Positions 1 to 12,240 are shown, counted from the first letter of the stretch. The stretch: DNA of 64,000 bases from Turnera subulata (GCA_028386065.3 JAKUCV010000237.1:64661-128660); one strand, 5' to 3'. Numbers and translations: made by a program. The notes: generated by a model not told the origin, from the sequence alone.

Positions 1-1697
1 ATCCGTTATTATTATCTTTTACCGAAAATATTTTACCGTACATATTTCCGAATATAATTTTGGTACCATACTTTAATTAAAACTCTTTTCAAAATATATC
101 CATAAATTAATTACTTTTCTCAAAATAATAAACATCATTTTTTTTCTGGAAGCTATAACTTATATATATGTTTATCCCAAAATTATTTCCATAAATGTTA
201 TACTTGACAAAATATAATTACTAAATATCATTATTATTTTTTTTTAGGAAAGCAATTCCCAAAGGTAGTTTCATAATTTTCTAGAAAAATAACAACATAT
301 ATATGATTTTCCAGAATATGTACAACATGTTGGAAACATAATAATAATTTTTCAAAACAAAATATAATTATCTTTAATCCCAAGGAATCAAGTTTATGTA
401 TACATTTATATATATATATATATATATATTTTCCAAGAATAATAACATATACATATTGTATTGCAGAGAAATAATAACATATAATTAAAATTTCCAGAAA
501 ATATTTTCAAGGTATATATTTATTTTTCAAACTAACCATAATAATAATTTACAAACAAAACATAATTATCTTAATTTGAAGAATCAAAGTATATATATTT
601 TTCGAAACCCTAACCCAGAATATTACATATAATTTTCCAAAATAATATTTACCATTTTTTTCCCAGAAATTAATTAACAGAAATTAATTATATATATATT
701 ATTATTTTTGTAAAAAAAGAAAGAAAAGATCCGGACTGCAACCCAACCCAGGCGCGACCCGGCCGAGGAAACGAGCAAAACCCGACTCACCTAGCGGGTA
801 CAGGGGCGGCGGCGCGACGACAGCGCGAGGGAAGGAAAGGCGAGCACAGCAGCGGCATCGGGCGGCGGAAAAGAGGCGCGGCGTCGCCGGTGTCGTCGTC
901 AGCAGCGCAGAGAAGGAGATCCGCGGGTTGCTCGGCGGGTCAACGGCAGTGCGCGTCCGGCGGCGTAACCGAGCGGGGGTGACGGCGTTCAGTCAGCGAC
1001 GGCGTGGCAAAGGGGCTGGTGGCGGCGGTGTGACGAGACACGGCCTGGAGCTCCACGACGTGCACAGTAACCGGGGTGACGGACTGTTCCTCCGGTTTCC
1101 TTTTTTTTTTACTTCTTTTTTCTCTATTTTCTTCCTTTTTTTCTGATTTTTCTTTTCTTTTCTTTTCTTTTTCTTTTCTTTTTCTCTCATTTTCTTTTCT
1201 TTTTCCTATTTTCTGATTGGTTCCTTTTTTTCCCCATTTCCTCTTCCTTTTTTTCTGATTTTTCTTCTTTTTTTTCTTTTTCCTTTTTTTCTTCTCTCTT
1301 TTTTTTTCCTCTCTTTTTCTTTTTTTCTTCTCCTCTTCCTCTCCTGGTTTCTTCTTCCTCTGCTTTTATAAACGGTGATTTTACTGTTCAACATGTGAAT
1401 CCTTAATAATGCAGCTTGTCTGCATTATTAAGCGAGTCCGATCCGGACCAGAAAATAACTGATACCCCCTTAGTTATTTTCCGGTGTGATTTTCCGAGAA
1501 ATTCCGAAACCCGAAAAATACCAACTTAGGCCCGAAAAATCTACGGAAAAATCACGAGTGCGGGAAAACTCTCGGTTTCGAAAAACGAATCCCGATTTAC
1601 CTTGAATTAATTACCCAAGATTAATTCAACAATAAATCATGGTAAAAAGACTTTTACAGTTTTGGTAAAAATAAAAAATTTTACCCGGGCTGTTACA
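1..1697 (+). repeat. decayed LTR-like sequence, probably gypsy/chromovirus type
   Basis: AT-rich first 720 bases with repeated TTTTCCAGAAT-type phrases and a (TA)n run near 406-429. A sharp GC-rich stretch (about 730-1080), a long pyrimidine tract and a G/C-poor tail follow. It ends TTTTACCCGGGCTGTTACA at 1697. The same style of ending (TTTACCCGGGTCGTTACA) recurs at 3282. TGTAAC...GTTACA ends and a GC-rich leader after an AT-rich upstream half are typical of long plant gypsy LTRs. No internal coding region or second LTR is visible, so this is a fragment or solo LTR whose left end lies outside the window. The short open frames in the GC-rich part look like chance. Confidence 0.45.
1090..1350. 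repeat. C/T-rich low-complexity tract
   Basis: About 260 bases of almost pure pyrimidine on the plus strand (runs of TTTTC and TTTTCTC units). The lysine/arginine-rich reading frames on the minus strand here are an artefact of composition. A similar tract lies inside the solo LTR at 31060-31270, so such tracts may be a regular part of these LTR leaders. Confidence 0.8.
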
Positions 1698-1699
1698 CT

Positions 1700-2845
1700 T
1701 TTGATAATTTTTTTGTTTTATTTATTTCGTAGTCATGTTCTTATTCGTAATTTTCATTGACTACTCGACTCTCATTCTCCATAGTTATTCTTGATAATAA
1801 ATTATAAATACATCTATCATGAGCTCTTGTGATTATTCTTTTTTATTTTTTTGGTAAACGTTATTTTTCTTCATAGTTTTCGCTGACTTTTCAGGTATTT
1901 TTCTTCATAATTCTATTATTTCCAAATTATTATTCTTTATAATTTTAAATAGTTGTTGAGAAAATATTATTGAATGCTTATATTTTAATCATTATCTTGA
2001 AAAAAATATATATAATTTACGCAAAGATTATTTTTTCATGATCTAGACCAATGAATTATTCAGAATTAGTTTTTGTATTAGAATAGGAATTTATGAATCG
2101 ATTATTATTAATGATATTTGTAATCTTTTGATTACATAGTTTTTATTACCAAATTATATTATTAATAAAGGAGATTGTTAAGTTAAATTATTATTTTTTA
2201 TTTTTATTCTTTTTCGTAGTCTTTGTTTCTGTTGGTAGTTTTTACTGACTATTCAATTGTTTTTTATATTTTTTCCTTTATAGTTCTTGTTGATAATAAA
2301 TTGCAAACATGTCCATGCAGTCTTATGACTATTCTTCTCAATAATTATTCTTTTTTATAAATATTATTCTAGTTCATAGCTAGTTTTTGTTGACTCTTCA
2401 GTTGTTCTTCTTTATAATTTTATTATTTTTCAGCAATTATTATTCTTTTTAATGCTTAGTAGTTGTTAAAAAAATATAAATAAAAGGCTTACATATCAAT
2501 CATTTTCTTAACAGGGACTTATATATATGTAATGTAGGCAATGTTTTTTTAATTTAGTCATCGTTGTTGTTCATAGTTTTCGTTGACTATTCGATTGCTC
2601 TTATATCTTCTTTTCCACAATTCTTATTAATAATAAATTACAAATACATCTATTTTTTTCTTGTCATTATTCTTCTCCATAATTATTCTATTTCGTAGAT
2701 TTTATTCTTGTGCATAATTTTCATCGACTCTTTGGCTCTTCTTCCCCATAGTTCAATTGTTCTTCAGTAACTATTGCTCATCATGATTTTTGATAGTTGT
2801 TGTGAAAATACAAATAAAGGCATATATATTAATCATTATCTTTCT
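1700..2845. repeat. three diverged tandem units, AT-rich
   Basis: Three successive blocks (about 1705-2010, 2180-2510 and 2545-2845) share the same order of phrases. These are a 'tcgtagt..tttt' opening, 'GACTATTCGATTG', 'TTGATAATAAATTACAAA', 'GATTATTCTTCT', 'GACTCTTC', and an ending like 'AGTTGTTGAGAAAATA' followed by 'CATATATTAATCATTATC'. Units are roughly 300-340 bases and have many substitutions and indels. The array is bracketed by the two LTR-like 3' ends at 1697 and 3282. No coding potential is seen. Confidence 0.55.
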
Positions 2846-2849
2846 AATA

Positions 2850-3282
2850 TATCGAGTGTCAGCCAAATTGTTTGTCCGTCGATGTCCTCCGTTCCGGCTT
2901 TAGTCTGCTAAGACCATAGGGGCATATCCGTCTTTCCATAAAATTCCGTCCCGTGCCCGAAAATACAACTTAGGCTCGGAAAATCCGGATTAATTCTCGT
3001 GAGCATTGTCCAAGTCCCGGTTTTGAAAACCAAGGCTCGGTAAGCCGTGTAGAATTTTCGGGAGTTCCGAGTAACTCCCGGTATCGATTTCTGAAGCTCG
3101 ATAAACTCGGGGTACCTTCGGAAGCATCAGTGGCTTTCGGGTTTAGGTTCCAAAGATCGATTACTCTCGGTAAAACTCTCGGAATGGTAGAATGCTCGAT
3201 TAACCGTGATGAAAATTTATTCACCACAGTAAGAGTTAAAACAACTCGGTAAATTCACAAAATTTTTACCCGGGTCGTTACA
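2850..3282 (+). repeat. LTR 3'-end fragment related to 1430-1697
   Basis: Contains phrases shared with the earlier LTR fragment: CCCGAAAATACAACTTAGG, TCGGAAAATC, and CTCGGTTTTGAAAACC-like text. It terminates TTTTTACCCGGGTCGTTACA. The short minus-strand frame in it is not supported as a gene. Confidence 0.45.
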
Positions 3283-5100
3283 AAGAAGAACTTGATGGCA
3301 TGCATGCAGACACATCAGAAATAATAAGTGTATGTATTGCTTTAGAATTAATTTCTCGATATGAATAGAATTATAGCTATTAAGAATTAAAAAAATTGAA
3401 TTTTAGTTTGCTAAGTTGTCATTGACCGTGTTAGAAGAAAATAACTAATATCTATATTTATTAATTAGTATGGGGAATTATGTCAAAATTAATATATGGT
3501 GATTTAATTAATCAAGGGTATATTTGTAGTTTCGCATGTTTCGCAGTTTTGGTGTTTTTATATCTTCATGCTTTTATAGATAGTATAGATAATTTACATT
3601 AAATAATAAAATTTCTATATTTATAAAATAATTTATTTTATTTTTTTTTAAAAAGAATATTCATTGAAAATGTTTATGCAAAAAATTTATATTAGGAGAT
3701 TCACCTACCACACTTAGGTGCAAGACTCAAGTTCAATCCGGATTAGTCGGGACAAAGCTCCAGCAAAAAAAAAAGTTATTCCATTAGATGGATATCAAGT
3801 TTAGAATATTTAATAACATATCTAGCAATTTCAAAAATATTAATGAAATAATTTTTAAAATTTCATAACATATCTTGTATTATGCTAGAAAATTATTTTA
3901 CTAATATTGAATTATTATTTTAATTTCATTAAATTTCATCTTTTTTAAAAAATGTGTAAGTCTAGAAAATATTTTAATTTTAATTATTTTTTTACAAATA
4001 AAAAATAAGTACATTCATTTCAATTAAATTATTAAAATATAAGTATCATTTATGTTGATTATATGCATATAAGGTTTAGAATATTTGACATACAATAGCA
4101 ATTTAATAAAGATTAGTGATTTAATTTCAAAATTTTCATAACATACCTTAAATTATGTTAGAAAATTATTCTACAAATATTGAATATTTATTTTAATTTA
4201 ATAAATTTCATTTAAGTTTAAAATTGCTACATTTAGAAAATATTTTCATTTGAGTTTAAAAATTTTTGAATAAAAAGCAAGCACAATTGTTAAAAATAAG
4301 TTATTAAAATCGATTATCATTTTTATATCATTTGTATGAGTATTACTTTAGAATATTTGGCCCCCTCTAAAAATTATATCTAACTTCGCCACTAATTATA
4401 AGGAGTCGATCTTCAACTAATCAGGTCGAACCCTTCAGTTAATTAGGTCGACCTTTCTCAATTAAACAAGTCTACCTTATAATAATCTCATCGATAATAT
4501 TATATATATAGATCCCTACAAAGGTGACCATAAAAAAAATATAATAGGTCGACTCCTTAGATTGACAGGTCAACCTTAATATAAACATTGATAGGTTAAC
4601 CTATAAGTTAATGGATAGACTTCTTATTAAATCTTCAAAATAAAGCATATACTTATAAAATTGTTAGGTAGACCTACAACCTCTTATTAAGAAGGATAAT
4701 AGCTCATAATATAACAATTATCATAATATTAGGGATCTTACCATCTTGGATGGGTTCCTACCTAAAATACTTTTTAGTATAAATAAAAAGAAAAATAAAA
4801 ATATAACAAATAATGTTATTATAAAATTACCATATCCAACGGTTATCATTTAATCATTCATATCCAATAGACATAATCGTGTGAGTACCATACTCATGGA
4901 GCACCATAGAAAAATCCTTATATATGTATGTGAAATAATACATATATATTGATGATGCGTGTCTTACACAGTAGTCGTATTTATTGGTTGAAGAGCAGAA
5001 GAGGTAAGAATACGAGTGCCATTGATAACAAAAATTTATGGAAATGCATGTACAGTACTGCTCCTGCATAACATTAATAGTTTTTGTTAGGCCTCTCCTG
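3283..5100. other. AT-rich intergenic DNA
   Basis: No gene seen. A possible SINE or tRNA-derived tail lies at about 3695-3770: a B-box-like GACTCAAGTTCAATCC followed by a short A-run. Between about 4380 and 4690 the phrase AGGTCGACCT and close variants recur many times (AGGTCGAACC, AGGTCAACCT, AGGTTAACCT). This gives a loose, partly palindromic repeat cluster of unknown meaning. Confidence 0.5.
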
Positions 5101-5287
5101 TCTATATATATCGCCAATGAGTTTTCATTTTCGTCCATCTCAATATTTCTTATATATTAGACGTTTCTTTCGTCTCTCGTCTCCTGTCTTTATACATATA
5201 GAACCCTTTTTCCCTTTTTTTGCATCGACAAAAAACTTAGTTACTAGAACACGTGATTAATTAAGTATTTGTTAGAGAAGATCAAGA
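5100..5287 (+). promoter_or_regulatory. promoter and 5' leader of the MYB gene
   Basis: TATA-like runs sit at 5103-5112 (TATATATATC) and 5190-5199 (TATACATATAG). A G-box/E-box CACGTG lies at about 5251-5256, some 30 bases before the start codon and so possibly in the leader. The true transcription start cannot be fixed by reading alone. Confidence 0.4.
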
Positions 5288-6960
5288 ATGGTAGGGTCTC
5301 AACGTTGTGAGAATGCGGAGTTGAAGAAAGGCCCATGGACCCCTGAAGAAGACCAGAAGCTCCTAGCTTATATTGAGGAACATGGTCATGGAAGCTGGCG
5401 AGCTCTACCAGGAAAAGCTGGTGCGATATATATTTCTTTCTTTGATGTTAACAAATGCTTATGATGACTACTGTAATGTGTGAATATGTGTGTGTATGTG
5501 TACGGGGATCACATTTTCTCTTGTTTTGTTTCACTTATTGTCATTTCTGGCACGATAGGGCTTCAAAGGTGTGGTAAGAGTTGTAGACTTAGATGGACAA
5601 ATTACCTAAGACCAGATATCAAGAGAGGCAAGTTTAGTTTGCAGGAAGAACAGACCATCATTCAACTGCATGCCCTTCTTGGAAACAGGTGATGACATAT
5701 ACAATACCGATTTCTTCCAATATTTGTCAGTGACAATGATTACTTAGATATAAACCACTGTTGTCTTTCCTCAATGTTTCTTTTTTGGTATAGTTTTGTT
5801 TAAATATATCAAAAAGAAGCTGTTACGAAATGGTAAGAAAGCATCATTAATTTTTAAACAGGTCAAAAGAGAAACTTGGTACAGCAGCACATGCACGATA
5901 AACTGCAAAATAGGAGTTACGTACTGAAAGAAAATGTGATATCTTTAAATTAATTAAGAACTGATAGGAAATCAGAAATAGCTGGCTAACTTCAAGGCCA
6001 AGCAATTTCAGTTTACTAATGAATAGCCGCCGCTTTATGTGTCTACTCAGGTGGTCAGCCATAGCTAGACACTTGCCCAAAAGAACCGACAATGAGATCA
6101 AGAACTACTGGAACACGCATCTCAAGAAAAGATTAGACAAAATGGGGATTGACCCAGTGACCCACAAGCCAAAATCAAATGTCTTTGGTTTAAGCTCAGG
6201 CCAAGAGAAAGATGTTGCCACTCTGAGCCATGTGGCTCAATGGGAGAGTGCTCGTCTGGAAGCAGAAGCCAGGTTGGTCCGAAAGGCGAGCCCATTACTA
6301 TTATCGAACCCTCCTCCACAAAGCCAACCCTGCTCCTCCATCAACCATATCCCCAACAAAGCCGCCGTCAGCAGACCACAGTGTCTTGACGTGCTAAAAG
6401 CATGGCAAGGAGTAGTGCTTGGCATGTTCACTTTGGCCACCGGCGGCAGCTCCCTGGAGTCGCCAACATCCACCTTGAGTTTCACCGAAAATATTCCTCT
6501 GCCGGTCCCAAAAGACAGCGGAATATTTCTCGGGAACTCCAAGAGTGGTATAACCGAGCTTGCCCCGAATATTCATGGTTCATGCAAATTAGGAGGGATG
6601 ACCAAAGAACCTGATGCTAGCACAAGCCAATGGGAGTGCATTGATGAGGAACTGAACAACCAAATGCCAGTACAATCAGTAGTGACGATGGAAAAACTGG
6701 ATAACGATTCGATGGAAATGCAGGGAATGGCGTCTTCCAGGGAATTAAATGAAGATGCAGCTATAGGGAACGTCATGGAAGGAGTACTAGCCGACATTTC
6801 GGTTCCAAATTTTGAGAGCCAGCTGAACACATTCATTGATGGAAGCTTTGGTGACAATGTTGAGGACAACAGAAACTATTGGAATAGCTTGCTTAATTTC
6901 ACCGATGGATCACCTTCTCCTTCACGCATCTTTTCAACATATGCTAATCTAGCTTTGTAA
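5288..6960 (+). CDS. MIXTA-like R2R3-MYB transcription factor (subgroup 9, MYB16/MYB106 type)
   Basis: Nuclear DNA-binding regulator. Members of this clade control conical-cell and trichome shape and cuticle formation in the plant epidermis. Exons are 5288-5420 (133 nt), 5559-5688 (130 nt) and 6051-6960. The 133/130 sizes and GT-AG phases are canonical for R2R3-MYBs. The product is 390 residues. R2 has Trp at 17, 37 and 57; R3 has Phe70, Trp89 and Trp108. The subgroup 9 motif [14 protein letters not shown] follows the repeats, and the C-terminus has the clade's YWNSLLNF...SPSPS box. The R3 helix reads EEQTIIQLH, without the usual bHLH-binding D/E-L-x2-R/K pattern, so it probably acts without R-like bHLH partners. 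One oddity is the N-terminus, [12 protein letters not shown], where the family usually has a GRSPCC-type start. No stop or frameshift is seen, so it looks intact. Clade assignment is confident; which paralogue it is, is not. Confidence 0.93.
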
Positions 6961-8463
6961 GGCTAATCCTAGTTTGTACTCCCTTTTTTAATGCTAGTCG
7001 ATGCATTATTATTAACTCCTAGGTTTGTACTTGATTAACGGGCTTCATAAATAAGATATAACACCCATCTATTTCTTTTTTTTTTATTACAATTTCTATT
7101 TTTACTGGTTTCATGCTTGTATATTGTTAATTATTTTGTATTTTTTTTAATCTTTGGCTAGATTATATTTTACATATCTTAACTTTGCTAGTAAGCCACT
7201 TAGACATTTAACTTCATTATTTTACTAACCCACCATTTAAAATTTGAAAATATACCAACTATCTAGTTTAGTCACATTTTACATAATCTAACTTTTGTTA
7301 GTTTTTTTTTTTTTAATCCGAGAACTTTTGTTAGTTGTTTTACTTTGGCCATATTAGTATTTTTTTATTAATTCATCAATTTAATTTTTAGAAATTTTTT
7401 TTAAGCACTTTAATTTTTAGTAGGCACATCAAGATGCGTTATTTGTTAGCCTATTCTGGGCCTACATTATTTAGACTCTAATTTTCTCCGATTTCATTTT
7501 TTTAACATGTTAAAGAATATTGTGCCTTTTATTTTAATTCCCTTTTCAAGTAAACCGATGCAACAAAACAAATCCTTTTGGTTACAGAAAAAAGTCTCCA
7601 AATCCCCAAATCAATCAAATTCTTCACATTATTTATCCTAACCGATAAAACGTTCTAACGCTAAATCCTAACTCGCGCCATGAGCCCATATGCATTACCC
7701 TTGCCCTCATTCTTCGGGAAATAAAAAGATCTTTTCGTTGACAAAAAAAAAGAAATACAAATCTTAATTTGTTCAATTGGACTATGGCTGTTGTTTTTAT
7801 TCTTTTTTTATTTTATTTCCTTCTCTTTTCTTTTTTATTTCTTTCGTCATTCCGTTAGTCCATGGGTTTGATATGCAGAATCTATAAGTGGCTAACTGGA
7901 ACCTTATGCAAAATTAAATAGGTGGATTGAGACAATTGTAATAAAATGTGATTGAAAGTCATAGTTTATTTATTTTTCAAACTCAACTAAATGTTTGAAT
8001 TGAAAGAAAAAAGAGTTAAATGTAATAAAAAGGCATGCAAAGCTATCAAAAATGCATTTTGACGGTTACATTTCTGTATTTTTACAAAAAGGTGTTAGGA
8101 CGTGATATAATTGAAATTTGAGTAAACTCCGTTAAACTTATGAGTTGAACCGGTACTCTTTAAAATCAAAGCTTAGAAAAAGGAAACAAGAAAAAATAAT
8201 TTACCAGTGGTCCATTCATCTGCTTGTAAATTGCAAGAGCAAGTCACAAACGGAAGGAATCCTAACCAAAAAAAAAAAAAATACTTGTGATTCTTTTTCC
8301 CGTATCATAAATTCTTGTTAATGGTAATCATTTGCTTATTCTTTTTTTACAATAATCCAGTGGTTGTTAGACATCTATATATATTATATCATCGATATTA
8401 GCATTAAAAAAATATGATATCTATCTTCCATGCATTATATATTATCATCTATGCATTATAGAT
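6961..8463. other. MYB 3' flank and intergenic DNA
   Basis: The first hundred or so bases after the stop are the likely 3' UTR, with AT-rich poly(A)-signal-like text (AATAAGATATAACAC near 7049). From about 7150 to 8130 the sequence has old-repeat character: phrases such as 'ACATATCTTAACTTTGCTAG' and 'TTAGTCACATTTTACATAATC', T-runs, and an A-rich run at 8268. I see no gene, no clean terminal repeats and no target duplication. Confidence 0.5.
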
Positions 8464-8760
8464 TGTTGGGTATTAATTAAACTAAGCTAGTTTTAATGTG
8501 TTTAGGAGTTTGTATGTTATTGGATTTTAAGAGTGCAAGTCTAGTTCAGTTTAGGAGTCATGTCTTGTTGGTTAAGTAAGAGTTAGTATAAATAAATATG
8601 TTAGGGTTTTAATATTGTGTAGCAAAATAAAATTGTGAGAAAAACACCCAAAGGTGTGGCTACCATGAGGAGCACCAAGGGTGTGGCCTAATGTGTGTGT
8701 GAGAGGTTTTAAGATTAAATAAAAGTTTGTGTTGTGAGTGAATTCTTATATTCTACATAT
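8464..8760 (+). repeat. probable Ty1/copia LTR remnant
   Basis: Begins TGTTGGGTATTAATTAAAC, the usual TGTTGGG start of copia LTRs. It has a TATA-like GTATAAATAAATATG about 120 bases in, then a region like a copia R/U5 (ACACCCAAAGGTGTGGC, GAGGTTTTAAG). I could not find a matching CCAACA end or a second copy. The right limit is a guess, and the piece may simply be truncated. Confidence 0.35.
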
Positions 8761-10822
8761 ATTAGTTGTATTACACTTTCTCAGGATAGTTCCTAAATAT
8801 TGGGGGTTTGGGTTTCGTACAAGAGATATGATAATGGTTATATATATATGCACAATCATTTTTCAGCAACAGAAACTACGCCTTATTCTTCCATTCGATG
8901 CATGCATTTACCTTCTCATTCAAAGTAACGATGAACTGAACTATAGTCTTAATTTGGTTGTCCCCCGAAACGAATGCCAGATGAAGAGAAAAATCATCAC
9001 CTTAACCAATCCCAGTAATAAGGCTGTCGAGAAATTAATTTCCTGAAATAATTGCATGCAGCAGTGGAAGCTCAGAAATGTACTATGCACTACCCTGTAT
9101 ACGCATGCAACTGCAAGTATGTACCATCCATGTATTATAATCACTGCCAATATTAACTTGATAGCAAATAAACGTTGTCATCCCTCACAACAAGAAAAAT
9201 TGATTTTTTGGTGATATCTCTAAGGTGGTTGGTTTTGGTTGGCATGCATCCATTGTTTTTTAGTGTGTTATTATTTTTTATTTGGAAGAAAGAGATGCAT
9301 TTAATAATACATATAGTGTACTACACTAGCAGAAACATTGAAATACAATTTATTTTTTACTGCTGATGCCATTTGTCACTTCCTATTTTGACAAAGGCAG
9401 AGAAAGATCCAAAACCCACCATTTGAGTCATCGTCTATCACGCGCAATTGTTTCTTGGCTTTTCTCAAGGTACTTGGTTATTTTAATACCCAACTGATCA
9501 AGAGCACGGTTGAAAGCATTGATCCCAGCAAGCAATTCTGCTTCTAAAGGATAGTATTTATTACCTGAGTGGTTTTTGTGTGGACAGATGACCATTTCAG
9601 TTTCTAGCTAGCTATGACACCTAAACCATTGGAGTTAACACAGCAAAGCCGTATATTCATTTTATTAGTAGATCACCTCTAATTAAAATGACCCTCTTGT
9701 CTCGTCGCCTGTTATGTAAACGTTTTTCTTTTTTCTATTTGTAACCCACTTTTATGTAGAAATAGAACTCGAGACTCAAGTGCTGCTACATCAGTGGACT
9801 CATGATGAGTGTCGTCGCTATCCTAATTCAATCGCAAGTCAGTGTTCCATTCTGGGTTTTTTTATTTTGTACGAGTGATCCATTTATTCATCTCTAATTC
9901 CCATGAGAGTGCTTTCATATATAGATGCATTTGAATCAGTGCAACTGCCAAATTACTTCTACTGTGGTCTCTGCAGAAAGCTACACTGCACCTTTGAAAG
10001 AGAAAGGAGAATGTACATGAAAATAGCAGTAGTCTAATGATGTACTGCAGGCATGCAGCAGGCTCATATGCATGTATTTCATGATAAAATGATTACTTAT
10101 AATAGTAATAATAGCAACTATTCATGATTTACGTGGAAAAAGTTGAGAGATCGTCAGCAGTAAGGCGCAACAGTACAGATTAATTACCTAATTATGTTAT
10201 GTTTCAAATATTGGTGCCCAACAATTAATGGTTAGCTGCATTTTTCTTCGCTCTGAATTGATTTCATGCCAGCTACAAGAAATAATTGGTTTCATATATG
10301 TCGGCTTGTTGAAATGATTATCCCCTCCTAACACAATCACCAAATTAAAGTTTCCATTTCCATCCTGTTATTTTATTTTTACTTATGTTTTATAGTTGAA
10401 CAAAAAAATTAAAATGATTTAAAATTTACATATAGTATTTAATAACGACGACTTTTACAGTTTATATACTTATGGCTCGATGACGTTTAATTTCAACTAG
10501 CCACAAGCACAGCCTTTGATTTTTCTGACTATTACACTATTACAGAAGACCTAACACTATTAATTTCTTACTGAATTATTAAGACATAATCAGCCTTGAG
10601 TTTTCTGCAACCTAATAGGATTAGGGACTTTTAGACCTTTAGATCTATAAATCGAATAAAAGTGCAAAAATAATTTAGCTGCTTAAGTTTAACTTAACTA
10701 AGCTCATCAAGTTCACCTGAATATATGCTAGACATATTTTCCTTAAGCCAAGCGTACAAAAAAAAAAACATAAGCATGGATCAATTCATCTGCTCCTAAA
10801 TCCGCTATCGATTGGAAGCATC
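8761..10822. other. intergenic DNA
   Basis: AT-rich, with no gene found apart from the short minus-strand exon-like stretch at 9429-9576 described separately. The small open frames here have no recognisable content. Confidence 0.5.
9429..9576 (-). pseudogene. exon-like fragment of unknown origin
   Basis: On the minus strand a pyrimidine-poor but acceptable acceptor (CCACTCAG) is followed by about 48 codons reading NKYYPLEAELLAGINAFNRA, then a helical charged segment ending in ARDRR and a TGA. The text reads like real protein (balanced composition, amphipathic helix) and not like AT-rich chance translation. No partner exon was found upstream, so it could be the last exon of a dead gene or a captured fragment. 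I do not recognise the family. Confidence 0.3.
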
Positions 10823-11221
10823 TGGTTTGGGCTTAGAATTTTACTTGGCCCATAGAAATAATAAAAAGGAAAAGAAAAAAAAAAAAGAGGATGCGTGGAC
10901 TTAACTTCCACGGCAAAATATATTAACCAAATTAATGGACTTGGTGAGCAAGTTTTGTTTTGCCTAGGGTAGTATAAAAACCAGTATATGGTTAGGCTTT
11001 TGGTGTGCGGTAAAGAGAGGAAAAAGAGATAGTAGTAGTAGTGTGCTGCGCGTGTAGTGAAGTAGTTTGTGGGTGTTTTATTTTTTTGGGAGGATTGTAC
11101 TAATATTTTTATATTAGTGGAAAATTTGAAGACCGTGGACGTAGGCAAGATTAAGGTCGAACCACGTTAAATTCTTGTGTCCTGTTTATTTTTAGCGAAT
11201 CTTTTGCAGTTTTTCCCAACA
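10823..11221 (+). repeat. 5' LTR of the copia element
   Basis: Ends GCAGTTTTTCCCAACA. It contains a TATA-like TAGTATAAAAACCAG near 10969. It differs from the 3' LTR by scattered substitutions and a shorter (TAG)n microsatellite. The first bases are degraded compared with TGTTGGG of the other copy. Confidence 0.85.
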
Positions 11222-11238
11222 ACTGGTAGCGGAGCCAG
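11222..11238 (+). other. primer-binding site of the copia element
   Basis: Directly after the LTR, ACTGGTAGCGGAGCCAG resembles the TGGTATCAGAGC site complementary to initiator-Met tRNA used by most plant copia elements. It has a few mismatches. Confidence 0.7.
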
Positions 11239-11256
11239 GTTCGTTAAAGATTCGCG

Positions 11257-12240
11257 ATGGCGAGTTCAGGCACAAAGTTTGAGGTGGAGCAGCTTGATGG
11301 CAAGAAGGATTTCAGTCTCTGGCAAAGCAACATCAAAGATCTGTTGGTGCAGCAAGGATCGATGAAGACGCTCTTTGGCAAGGAGAAGAAGCCAAAGGAC
11401 ATGAAGGATGAAGATTGGGAGGAGCTCGAGCAGCGAGCTTTTAGTACCATCAGATTGACTCTTGTGCCAGACGTGAAGTATAGTGTGATGGACGAGACAA
11501 GTCCGGTGGAGCTGATGAAGAAACTAGAAGATATCTACATGTCGAAGTCACCCACAAACTGATTGTTTATGAAGAAGGAATTGTACCAGTTGAAGATGCA
11601 CGAAAGTACGCATGTTGTAGATCACATCAATAGATTCAATAAATTGATTAAGGAGTTGGCTAGTATTGATGTGAAGTATGAAGAAGAGGATAAGGCCTTG
11701 ATGTTATTGATGTCTCTTCCGCACTCGTATGATAATTTGAGGAATTCACTGCGTGTTGGGAAGTAGACTCTTTCAGTTACAGATGTGACAACAGTGCTAA
11801 TAGAGAATTTCAAGTTGAACCAGTTTAGTAGCAGTACAGGGGAAGAAGTGGCTGTAGCAGAGGTTAACCGTGGCAGGGGCCCGTCACGGTCTAACAAGTT
11901 TAGAAGAAATTCTAAGTCTGGTTCAAGAGGAAGAGTTTATTACAAAGATAAAGAGTGTTACTACTGTCACAAGAAGGGCCATATCCAATTTTATTGTGAG
12001 GAGAAGAAGAAAGATATGGAAGAGTTGAAAAAAAATTACAAGAAGTCTGGCGAGACTACGATTGTTGAAGATGATTCGGATGGTGATGCCTTCCTGGTAC
12101 AAGAAGTAAAAGGTAAGCGCAATGTTGAAGATTCGTGGATTTTAGACTCTGCCTGTTTATTTCATATCTGCGAAAATAAGGAGTGGTTTAGCAACTACAA
12201 GCCTTGTAGCGGTGAAGAAAGCAGTATCATTTGCGGATAA
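11257..12240 (+). pseudogene. copia gag with zinc knuckle and protease start, broken
   Basis: Starts MASSGTKFEVEQLDG, in frame with the retrotransposon gag fold (UBN2-type), then a CCHC zinc knuckle CYYCHKKGHIQFYC at about 11954-11995. A protease start follows, reading WILDSACLFHI at about 12136-12168. The normal catalytic D-S-G is D-S-A here, so protease would be dead. Two in-frame stops break the frame: TGA at 11560-11562 and TAG at 11764-11766, where Arg and Gln codons would be expected. Past 12212 the reading shifts by +1 into 12212-12715. Confidence 0.85.

Noticed and set aside
1206..1394. Lysine/arginine-rich minus-strand open frame
   Set aside because: Produced by a pure C/T tract on the plus strand; low-complexity composition and no start context.
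6122..6869. Minus- and alternate-frame open frames over MYB exon 3
   Set aside because: Shadows of the conserved MYB coding frame; no protein-like content of their own.
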